Source: Nitrospinota bacterium (lineage in GTDB: Bacteria; Tectomicrobia; Entotheonellia; J063). From it: 5,506 nucleotides of DNA. Below the pieces are notes generated by a model. The model had not been told where the DNA came from. It saw nothing but the letters and a program-made list of their open reading frames with translations, and made no database searches. Shown here piece by piece: positions 1 through 5,366 of the stretch; position 1 is the first letter of the stretch; every line of letters begins with the position of its first letter. The stretch covers positions 1-5,506 of the forward strand of contig RFHZ01000986.1 in the NCBI GenBank assembly GCA_003696125.1, written 5' to 3'. Made by a program: the position numbers and the translations under genes.

Positions 1-326
1 CGTTGCCAGCCTCCCAATAGATGCATGTGCACGTGATCGATCACCTGGCCGCCACCGCGTCCCACGTTGACGACGAGGCGATACCCCTTCTCTGCCACCG
101 ATAACTGCATGGCCACCGTCTTGGCCGTGGTGAAGAGCTTTCCTAACAGGAGAACATCCCGCTCTTCCACCTCATTCACCGTAGCAATATGCCGTTTGGG
201 AACGAGCAGGACATGCACCGGTGCTTTGGGATTGATGTCCTTAAACACGATGATCTCGTCGTCTTCGTAGAGCACATCTGCTGGTGCCTGCTTTTCCACA
301 ATCCGACAGAAAATACAGGAAGGCAT
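1..326 (-). CDS. HIT (histidine triad) family nucleotide-binding protein, 3' end cut by window
   Basis: The 108 complete codons visible encode most of a HIT-family protein; family members are usually about 110-140 residues. The family comprises small cytosolic homodimers that hydrolyse nucleoside phosphoramidates and related adenylates (HinT type). The triad signature HVHMHLLGG sits at residues 98-106, with the three histidines at 98, 100 and 102. Also visible are an N-terminal CIFC (Cys4, Cys7), which is the zinc-binding pair in zinc-containing members, the conserved stretch INPKAPVHVLLVPKRH (31-46), and a Gly-rich loop before the triad. The ATG at 326-324 follows a GGGGAGAGG ribosome-binding region. 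A 75-base gap separates it from the selenoprotein gene upstream, so co-transcription is possible but unproven. Only the last few residues are missing at the window edge. The family is certain; the exact substrate is not known. Confidence 0.95.
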   Translation of the reverse strand, partial: MPSCIFCRIVEKQAPADVLYEDDEIIVFKDINPKAPVHVLLVPKRHIATVNEVEERDVLLLGKLFTTAKTVAMQLSVAEKGYRLVVNVGRGGGQVIDHVHMHLLGGWQ

Positions 327-401
327 ACCTCTCCCCTATCCCTATGCGTAACCGTCCAGTGTCTGCCTCGCCAAGCGGCTTAACCTCGACCGATCGCCCC
401 T

Positions 402-944
402 CTAGCTCTCACTCCGGCCAGTCAACAGGAGCTGTACCACCTGAGGCGCAATCTCCCGCGCCCGCTGCTCAAGCTCCTCTTCCGTCAGATTGGAGGTGGG
501 ATGGGGCATGACCAGAAACGGGTAGTCGGGCACTCCCCAGGTCCTGGCCATGGCACGCCCGGTCTCTACAAAGGCATCGGTGACGATAGCAGCAGCCGGA
601 ATCCCCTGCTTCTCAAACAGAATACCGTCGAGCACACTGCCCGAGCTGCACGAGCCTCAGTCCCCAATGCCGGCGATGACCACATCGCAGTTCGCCGTGT
701 ACTCCTTGATGATCTCCTCATGTGCCGGCACGCTGGAGTTGTGCTTGCGCCGGATGATATGCCCCTGGGCCCCGTACTCCTGTTCCAGGATGGTGGCGAT
801 CTTCAGGAGCAGCTTATCCGAATTGAACTTGGTGTTATCGACCAGCCCGATGCGCAGGTTACGCAGCGATTCTGGCCTGGGAGCAAAACTAAACGGCCGC
901 TCTGGCGCCTCCAGGGTCGGATCAAAAATCTGGAGCTTTTCCAT
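402..944 (-). CDS. UGSC-family selenoprotein with in-frame TGA (selenocysteine) codon
   Basis: A 180-residue protein results if the TGA at 659-657 is read as selenocysteine (Sec96). The frame continues from the ATG at 944 through the TGA to a TAG at 404-402 without a shift. Around the TGA the protein reads GIGD-U-GSCSSGSVLDG. This is the defining motif of the UGSC family of (seleno)proteins, which exists in Sec and Cys forms. U96-G-S-C99 is a U-x-x-C redox motif like thioredoxin's C-x-x-C. Other conserved-looking blocks are GLVDNTKFNSDKLL (33-46), GIPAAAIVTDAF (114-125) and PDYPFLVMPHPTSNLT (139-154). There is no signal peptide, so it is probably cytosolic. The start is supported by AAAGGAG six bases upstream. 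The substrate is unknown; a redox role is inferred from the motif. A nonsense mutation is unlikely because both halves keep family motifs and the TGA falls exactly at the known Sec site. Annotated conventionally, it would appear as a 95-residue fragment plus a 77-residue fragment. Confidence 0.9.
628..653 (-). promoter_or_regulatory. Candidate bacterial SECIS hairpin downstream of the Sec UGA
   Basis: In the mRNA, three bases after the UGA, a 26-base segment can fold into one hairpin. The 5' arm is UCG-U-GCA-GCU, the loop CGGGC and the 3' arm AGU-(G)-UGC-U-CGA. It has nine pairs (one a G-U), one internal U-U mismatch and one bulged G. Bacterial SECIS elements are hairpins inside the coding region, directly after the UGA, with a small apical loop bound by SelB. 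The position and size fit. The loop is GG-containing rather than the GU of E. coli fdhF, and this class varies in sequence. I folded it by eye without energy calculation. Confidence 0.5.
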
Positions 945-950
945 GATGCT

Positions 951-957
951 CTCCTTT
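951..957 (-). promoter_or_regulatory. Ribosome-binding site of the UGSC selenoprotein gene
   Basis: AAAGGAG on the minus strand ends six bases before the ATG at 944. It fixes the start of the selenoprotein and indicates that the frame before the TGA is genuinely translated. Confidence 0.8.
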
Positions 958-1028
958 CTAAGTAGCTATTACTCACCCCTTTGCACTCTGAGTTATCCTA
1001 AGGCCATGCGTTACCGGAAAAACTTTTT

Positions 1029-1100
1029 ACCGCCGAGCACGCGGAGACCGCCGGGATGAATAAGTCAAAAACGCTCTGCGGACTCGGCGTCCTCGGCGGT
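1029..1100. repeat. Imperfect inverted repeat (27-base arms) in the gap before the selenoprotein gene
   Basis: The arms 1029-1055 and 1074-1100 are inverted copies matching at 22 of 27 positions, separated by an 18-base AT-rich spacer. The outer ACCGCCGAG/CTCGGCGGT nine bases pair perfectly. The ACCGCCGAG(G)ACGC...GCGTCCTCGGCGGT pattern resembles a palindromic interspersed repeat I recall from intergenic regions of many environmental bacteria (recollection, not searched). Read on the minus strand, the stem is followed after six bases by five Ts, so it might act as a weak terminator for the 1175-2218 gene. It divides a 230-base gene-free gap (945-1174). I see no other gene in that gap, nor a convincing promoter. 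The remainder holds the selenoprotein ribosome site and an AT-rich stretch. Confidence 0.75.
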
Positions 1101-1174
1101 GTAGACCTGTGGACAGCGCTGAGTTCTAGGGACAGAAAAGTGTTCAAAATGTCAGTCATAGTTACTTATAAGGG

Positions 1175-2218
1175 TTAAGGGAGACGAATCTCCTTGGTTA
1201 CACTCTGGGAAGTGCGCTTGCTACCCCAGCCGGGGATATAAGCAGAAAAGGCTCCACCACGTCCCCCGGTCGCCACCACGATGAAATCCTCCGGGGTTTC
1301 CACGATCGACTGCGTGGTGGTCTCGTCTTCCGGCGTGAGAGGACCGGGAAGGACATGAATCCGCTTCAACTCGGCCAGCGAGGTCTGGGTATGCTCAAAA
1401 CAGAACCGCCTGATATCCTCTTTGGACCACCCGTCTTTGGCCATGACCTGCATGTGCTCCCCGGCGATGACCAGCACGTACTGGGGACGGCTCCTTACCC
1501 CGGCCGAGATGCGCATGTGGGCACAGGCAGTGGTCAGAATCCCCTCGGCCGTGTTGCTGAGCTGGTTGTAGAACTGGTGCGGGGCCAGGGCAGCCAGCAC
1601 GGTCACCGTGCTCTGTTCCGGTCGAAACCCGCGTTCCACATGGACCGGTGGCCAGGGACTCTCTGCCTCGTTTTCCGCGATGCAGAAAGTGTACTTTCCT
1701 GCGTGTCCCAGGGTGCTGCGGTCAAGCTGGCCGGGCAGGGTACCGATGACGTTACGCATCACCAGCCGCACCGCCCGTCCGATGGTGGCGTTGGCCCGCC
1801 AGCCCGGACCGAACAGGTTATCACCACAGTTGATATCCAGTTGGCGGGCAATGGGACCGTTCACCAGCATGAATACCGCTGCTCCACCGGTGCTGGTCGC
1901 CGGGCCGTGATAGGAGTAGCGGGGATCCCCAATCGCCTCTATGGCAGCCACAATCACCGGCATGTATTCCGGCTTGCATCCGGCCATCACGGCATTGATG
2001 GCCACCTTTTCCGCGGTGACCGATACCTGGCGGTGTTCGATAAAGGTAATCTCCTCCTCCGGTTCCAGGGCTGCCGCGTCGAGCATGGCCTGAATCCTGG
2101 CCTCGGTCGGCGGCACCACCGGCAGGCCATCGGTCCACCCCCTGGCATAGCAGAACTCTATGGCCTCATCTATCCCAGAGACCTCATAACGGGTCGATTG
2201 CAAACTCTTTGTTCCCAT
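1175..2218 (-). CDS. Conserved protein of unknown function, possible partner of the UGSC selenoprotein
   Basis: This 347-residue protein has no signal peptide or membrane segment. I recognise it as a conserved family of unknown function, not a characterised enzyme. Its landmarks are GWTDGLPVVPPTEARIQAML near the N terminus (27-46), AVMAGCKPEYMPVIVAAIEA (76-95), GPATSTGGAAVFMLVNGPIA (105-124), NCGDNLFGPGWRANATIGRA (130-149), GHAGKYTFCIAENEAESPWP (171-190) and AGEHMQVMAKDGWSKEDIRR (252-271). A Gly-rich block, VVATGGRGGAFSAY, lies near the end (314-327). Six cysteines (23, 81, 131, 179, 232, 273) occur, with Cys81 and Cys131 inside the most conserved-looking blocks. My recollection is that proteins with this GW-DGLP-PPT start are often encoded near UGSC-family proteins, which fits here, but I could not search. 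The ATG follows tandem AGGAG/GAGGAG ribosome-site sequences. The gap from the upstream small gene is only 18 bases, indicating co-transcription with it. Confidence 0.88.
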   Translation of the reverse strand: MGTKSLQSTRYEVSGIDEAIEFCYARGWTDGLPVVPPTEARIQAMLDAAALEPEEEITFIEHRQVSVTAEKVAINAVMAGCKPEYMPVIVAAIEAIGDPRYSYHGPATSTGGAAVFMLVNGPIARQLDINCGDNLFGPGWRANATIGRAVRLVMRNVIGTLPGQLDRSTLGHAGKYTFCIAENEAESPWPPVHVERGFRPEQSTVTVLAALAPHQFYNQLSNTAEGILTTACAHMRISAGVRSRPQYVLVIAGEHMQVMAKDGWSKEDIRRFCFEHTQTSLAELKRIHVLPGPLTPEDETTTQSIVETPEDFIVVATGGRGGAFSAYIPGWGSKRTSQSVTKEIRLP

Positions 2219-2236
2219 TCCTCTCCTCTCTCCTGT

Positions 2237-2629
2237 CTACCGCCGGATCTGATAGCCGGGTCCCTGGGAGCGGGAAAGATCAATAGTGATACGCTTTCCC
2301 CCGTATCCATGCACCTTGTCATGCGCCTCAACGATGATAGTGGAGACATGTGCCGGGATGGTCACCCGGGAGAGACTCCGTGTAAAGGGTTGCTCATCCT
2401 CGTGCGGGTGCAGGAGCACCCGTTTACCCAGCTCCTCGCCCCCCGGGGTCACCACCCTCCACCAGTCGGCATAGTGCTCCCAGCCGGTATCCTGGTGGCG
2501 AACGGTCACGGCAATATCCCAGGTATCCCCCTGTTTCACCAGCCTGACGAACTCGACATCCGCCTCTCCTCCCCACACCAGCAGGGGAAAGGAGAGGAGA
2601 CAGATCAACACAAATCCCCAGTGCCGCAT
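2237..2629 (-). CDS. Small exported protein of unknown function (130 residues)
   Basis: I chose the ATG at 2629 over one at 2686. GGAG lies seven bases upstream, and the protein then begins directly with a signal peptide. That peptide has Met-Arg-His, the hydrophobic core WGFVLICLLSFPLLVW, and probable cleavage around residues 20-23 (WGGEA/D). No cysteine sits at the cleavage site, so it is probably not a lipoprotein. The mature part is about 108 residues and looks like a beta-rich single domain. Distinctive blocks are VTVRHQDTGWEHYADWWRV (41-59), LLHPHEDEQPFTRSL (72-86) and HDKVHGYGGKRI (103-114). Histidines and acidic residues are frequent, which could suit metal binding, but no known metal motif is evident. 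I recall similar small secreted proteins in proteobacteria annotated as hypothetical. The next gene starts 18 bases after its TAG, so the two are likely co-transcribed. The function is unknown. Confidence 0.75.
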   Translation of the reverse strand: MRHWGFVLICLLSFPLLVWGGEADVEFVRLVKQGDTWDIAVTVRHQDTGWEHYADWWRVVTPGGEELGKRVLLHPHEDEQPFTRSLSRVTIPAHVSTIIVEAHDKVHGYGGKRITIDLSRSQGPGYQIRR

Positions 2630-2636
2630 ACGCACA

Positions 2637-2640
2637 CTCC
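2637..2640 (-). promoter_or_regulatory. Ribosome-binding site deciding the start of the small exported protein
   Basis: GGAG on the minus strand lies seven bases before the ATG at 2629. No comparable site precedes the farther upstream ATG at 2686, which would also bury the signal peptide behind a 19-residue extension. Confidence 0.6.
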
Positions 2641-2697
2641 ATCTATCCGCAACGGCCGCCACCAAACCTGCTTCCATGCGGTGCAAACGATAATTCT

Positions 2698-3681
2698 TTA
2701 CTCCTGGAAGACCTCTCGATAGGCAAAAAGGGCCGGTGTCCCCCCGGTGTGAATGAAGACGATGACCTGGTCTTTGCGAAAGACCCCTTGCCGTACCAGG
2801 TCGATCAGCCCGGCCATGGCCTTGCCGCTGTAGACCGGATCGAGCAGGATCCCCTCGGTACGGGCCAGGAGACGTACCGCTTCGATCATACCAGGATTCG
2901 GCACCCCGTATCCCTCCCTGGCGTACTCGTCATAGACCATAATCTCTTCCGGCGTAAATGTCAAGGGAACCTGCAGATAGGCGGCTCCTTCCCGCGCCAC
3001 CCGCAGCACATCCTCTACCAGTCGCTCTCTGGGTGCTCCATCGCTGATCCCGATGATCTGCGCCTGGCTGTGGAGGAGTTTGGCACCGAGCACCAGGCCT
3101 CCCTGTGTCCCCCCACTCCCCGACGCGGCAACAATGGCATCGATCGGGATCCCCAGCTCGTTGGCCTGCATCTCCAGCTCGTGCACGACACTTGCGTACC
3201 CGACAGCCCCGATCCCGTTAGACCCTCCGGTCGGGATGATGTAGGGATGCTTTCCCTGGGAACGGAGTTCTGCAGCGATACGCTCCATGGTCGGTTGACG
3301 CTCTTCCCGCTTTTCCACCAGCACGATCCTGGCTCCCAGGATCTGGTCCAGGAGCAGGTTGCCGGTCACTTCCCTCCTTTCCCCCTGATCCAGCACCAGG
3401 ACGCATTCCATGCCGCAGCGTATGGCGGCAGCCACGGTCTGCCGGCAGTGATTGGACTGCACCCCTCCCTCGGTAATCAGCGTATCGGCCCCCTGTTTTT
3501 GGGCATGGCCGAGGAGAAACTCGAGCTTGCGGGTCTTGTTCCCCCCAAAGGCCAGACCGGTGCAGTCATCCCGTTTGATAAAGAGGCGAGGACCTCCCAG
3601 GGTCCGGGTCAAGACCTGCATCTCTTCGAGCGGGGTGGGAAGATGGGCGAGTCGGACACGAGGAAACTTTCCTAAGAACAT
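2698..3681 (-). CDS. dcyD: PLP-dependent D-cysteine desulfhydrase / ACC deaminase family protein
   Basis: This 327-residue fold-type II PLP enzyme has the family's usual length. D-cysteine desulfhydrase converts D-cysteine to pyruvate, sulfide and ammonia; close relatives are ACC deaminase and L-cysteate sulfo-lyase. Visible motifs are IKRDDCTGLAFGGNKTRKLE (35-54), with Lys49 as the Schiff-base lysine, and EGGVQSNHCRQT (71-82), with the catalytic Ser76. Further along are TGGSNGIGAVGY (151-162), GSGGT (188-192) and HTGGTPALF (311-319). Two positions separate the activities: ACC deaminase has Glu in VYEGK and Leu in HLGG. Here they are Ser285 (VYSGK) and Thr312 (HTGG), the pair linked to D-cysteine desulfhydrase activity. 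L-cysteate sulfo-lyase cannot be excluded. No signal peptide is present, so it acts in the cytosol. A near-perfect AGGAGGT stands seven bases before the ATG. It lies 73 bases after phoU and probably has its own promoter. Confidence 0.88.
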   Translation of the reverse strand: MFLGKFPRVRLAHLPTPLEEMQVLTRTLGGPRLFIKRDDCTGLAFGGNKTRKLEFLLGHAQKQGADTLITEGGVQSNHCRQTVAAAIRCGMECVLVLDQGERREVTGNLLLDQILGARIVLVEKREERQPTMERIAAELRSQGKHPYIIPTGGSNGIGAVGYASVVHELEMQANELGIPIDAIVAASGSGGTQGGLVLGAKLLHSQAQIIGISDGAPRERLVEDVLRVAREGAAYLQVPLTFTPEEIMVYDEYAREGYGVPNPGMIEAVRLLARTEGILLDPVYSGKAMAGLIDLVRQGVFRKDQVIVFIHTGGTPALFAYREVFQE

Positions 3682-3729
3682 GCGTGAGACCTCCTCTTGG
3701 AAGCAATAGTCCTAAAACCGTATGACGAT

Positions 3730-3758
3730 ACTCTAGCAGCTTTCCCCCAGGGGTTCAA
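3730..3758 (-). promoter_or_regulatory. Candidate sigma70-type promoter for the D-cysteine desulfhydrase gene
   Basis: The minus strand carries TTGAAC (3758-3753) and TAGAGT (3735-3730) separated by exactly 17 bases. Each box matches four of six consensus positions. The -35 box overlaps the phoU stop codon, and the predicted transcript would start some 40 bases before the ATG at 3681. The spacing and position are good, but boxes of this quality can occur by chance. Confidence 0.35.
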
Positions 3759-4483
3759 GCAGAAGGAGTGGTATCAGGAGGAGCGTTCTTTCCCATATGC
3801 CGGATGATCTTCCCCTTGACCATGAAGATCACCATCTCGGCGATGTTGGTGGCATGATCCCCGATGCGTTCCAGGGCCTTGGAGACGAACATGAGACGCA
3901 TGGCACGGGTGATGTTGTGGGGATCTTCCAGCATAAAGGTGAGCAGTTCTCGAAAGATCTGCTCGTTCAGCTCATCCACCACGTGATCGTGCCGGAGCAC
4001 CGATTCGGCCAGCTCGACATTGCGTTCCACAAAGGCATCCAGGCAATCATGCACCATCTTTTGTGCCGCTTCGGCCATGCGGGGGAGATCGATATACGGC
4101 TTGAGCTGTGGTTCCTCGTTCAGCTCGATGGCCCGCTCCGCGATACTGGTCCCCAGATCGGCGATCCGCTCCAGATCGGTCACGATCTTCATGGCCGTGC
4201 TCAAGAAGCGGAGATCGCTGGCGGTCGGTTGCCGCAGGGCCAGGATATGGAGGCAGAGCTCATCGATCTCCACCTCCAGGCGGTTGATCTGGTGATCAAA
4301 CTCGATCATCTGGCGGGCCAGTTCCGAGTCCCGTTCCACCAGGGCCTGCATGGTGCGAAAGATCATCTCCTCCACATAGCCCCCCATACGCAGCAGTTTC
4401 TGTCGCAGCTCGGTCAGCTCCTGCTCATACTGCGTGCTCGTATGGCGTCGCTCTCTTCTCTCTTCGGTCGATTTCTCTAACAT
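3755..4483 (-). CDS. phoU: Phosphate transport/signalling regulator PhoU
   Basis: This 242-residue protein has the normal PhoU length. PhoU is a cytoplasmic all-helical protein made of two similar three-helix bundles. It binds metal and restrains phosphate uptake through PstSCAB and signalling by the PhoR sensor kinase. Both repeats carry the signature E-x-x-x-D motif: ERIADLGTSIAE (105-116) in the first half and ERIGDHATNIAE (205-216) in the second. The N-terminal 20 residues are charged and Arg-rich (EERRERRH) before the first helix. The ATG is supported by AAGGAG seven bases upstream. The gene begins 20 bases after the pstB stop, so the two are almost surely co-transcribed. It ends with TGA, showing that TGA works as a normal stop in this genome, which matters for the selenoprotein call. 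No terminator is evident after it. Confidence 0.97.
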   Translation of the reverse strand: MLEKSTEERRERRHTSTQYEQELTELRQKLLRMGGYVEEMIFRTMQALVERDSELARQMIEFDHQINRLEVEIDELCLHILALRQPTASDLRFLSTAMKIVTDLERIADLGTSIAERAIELNEEPQLKPYIDLPRMAEAAQKMVHDCLDAFVERNVELAESVLRHDHVVDELNEQIFRELLTFMLEDPHNITRAMRLMFVSKALERIGDHATNIAEMVIFMVKGKIIRHMGKNAPPDTTPSA

Positions 4484-4503
4484 GGATCCTCTCCTTATTT
4501 TTA

Positions 4504-5277
4504 TTACCCAAACCGGCCGGTGATGTAGTCCTCGGTTTGGGTCTTGGCCGGGGTGGTAAATATCTTTTCGGTCGTGTTGTACTCGATCAACTCCCCCAGG
4601 TAAAGAAAAGCGGTATAATCCGACACCCGAGCTGCCTGCTGCATGTTATGGGTCACGATGACGATGGTGTACTGCTCCTTGAGCTCATGCATCAACTCTT
4701 CCACCTTGGCCGTGGCGATCGGATCAAGCGCGGAACAGGGCTCATCCATTAAGAGGACTTCCGGTTCGACGGCGATGGCTCGTGCAATACAGAGGCGTTG
4801 TTGCTGTCCTCCAGAGAGACTCAGTGCACTCTCGTGTAACCGGTCAGCCACCTCGTCCCAGAGGGCGGCGGCCCGCAAACTCCGCTCCACGATGGCATCG
4901 AGTACCCGGCGTTTCTTTACCCCCAGGATACGCGGACCGTAGGCCACGTTCTCATAGATCGATTTGGGGAAGGGATTCGATTTCTGGAAGACCATGCCCA
5001 CCCGCTTCCGCAGTTCGGTCACATCGAGCGCCGGATCGTAGATATCGACGCCCCCGACCCGGATGGAGCCCTCGATCCGGACCCCTTCCACCAGATCGTT
5101 GAGCCGGTTCAGGCAGCGGAGCAGGGTGGTCTTCCCACAACCGGAGGGACCGATGAAGGCGGTGATGCGTTGCCTGGGGATGGTGATGGAGATATCCTTG
5201 AGCGCCTGTTTGCTCCCGTACCAGAGGGAAAGGTGCTCGATCTGGACCATGGGGGTCTCTTTTTCTACTTCACTCAT
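4504..5277 (-). CDS. pstB: Phosphate ABC transporter ATP-binding protein PstB
   Basis: This 257-residue cytoplasmic ATPase of the high-affinity phosphate importer PstSCAB has full-length family size. All ABC motifs are present. Walker [10 protein letters not shown] is at 43-51, and the Q-loop at Gln98 sits in the PstB-typical [19 protein letters not shown] (96-114). The signature LSGGQQQR is at 154-161, Walker B VLLMDEP at 174-180, the D-loop SALD follows, and the switch histidine is His210. The C terminus EDYITGRFG is typical of PstB. The ATG at 5277 has AGGAG six bases upstream; a second ATG (Met10) lacks an equally good site. phoU follows after 20 bases. The permease gene pstA, which normally precedes pstB, is not seen in the 229 bases upstream. 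I see no Pho-box-like repeat there either, so the promoter controlling this pair is unclear. Confidence 0.98.
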   Translation of the reverse strand: MSEVEKETPMVQIEHLSLWYGSKQALKDISITIPRQRITAFIGPSGCGKTTLLRCLNRLNDLVEGVRIEGSIRVGGVDIYDPALDVTELRKRVGMVFQKSNPFPKSIYENVAYGPRILGVKKRRVLDAIVERSLRAAALWDEVADRLHESALSLSGGQQQRLCIARAIAVEPEVLLMDEPCSALDPIATAKVEELMHELKEQYTIVIVTHNMQQAARVSDYTAFLYLGELIEYNTTEKIFTTPAKTQTEDYITGRFG

Positions 5278-5314
5278 CCTCTTCTCCTATAGGGCTGTGC
5301 TGGAGCGACATCCC

Positions 5315-5335
5315 CGGTGGGCACGAAGGCCACCG
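5315..5335 (-). other. Hairpin in the pstB leader
   Basis: CGGTGG (5315-5320) and CCACCG (5330-5335) form a perfect six-base-pair GC-rich stem with a nine-base loop. It lies about 38 bases before the pstB ATG. No T-tract follows on either strand, so it does not look like an intrinsic terminator. A role in the pstB leader is possible but only inferred from position. Confidence 0.4.
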
Positions 5336-5366
5336 CGCCCGACCCTATTTTGTATTCCTCTGATGA

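Noticed and set aside
657-659. TGA as a nonsense mutation or sequencing error making the UGSC gene a pseudogene
   Set aside because: The stop falls exactly at the known Sec position of the UGSC motif, the frame does not shift, both halves keep conserved motifs, and a hairpin follows directly.
1355-2722. 455-codon open frame on the plus strand
   Set aside because: It is antisense to two well-supported minus-strand genes, spans their intergenic region, is rich in His, Pro and Gly with no recognisable domain, and is a by-product of GC-biased codon use on the other strand.
2749-3675. 308-codon plus-strand open frame opposite the D-cysteine desulfhydrase gene
   Set aside because: It mirrors the real gene almost end to end, and the minus strand encodes all catalytic motifs of a known family.
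3741-3753. CCCCTGGGGG after phoU as a terminator
   Set aside because: The arms leave too small a loop for a stable stem, and no T-tract follows.
3797-4480. 227-codon plus-strand open frame opposite phoU
   Set aside because: It is the antisense image of phoU, whose paired E-x-x-x-D motifs are unmistakable; the plus frame shows no family features.
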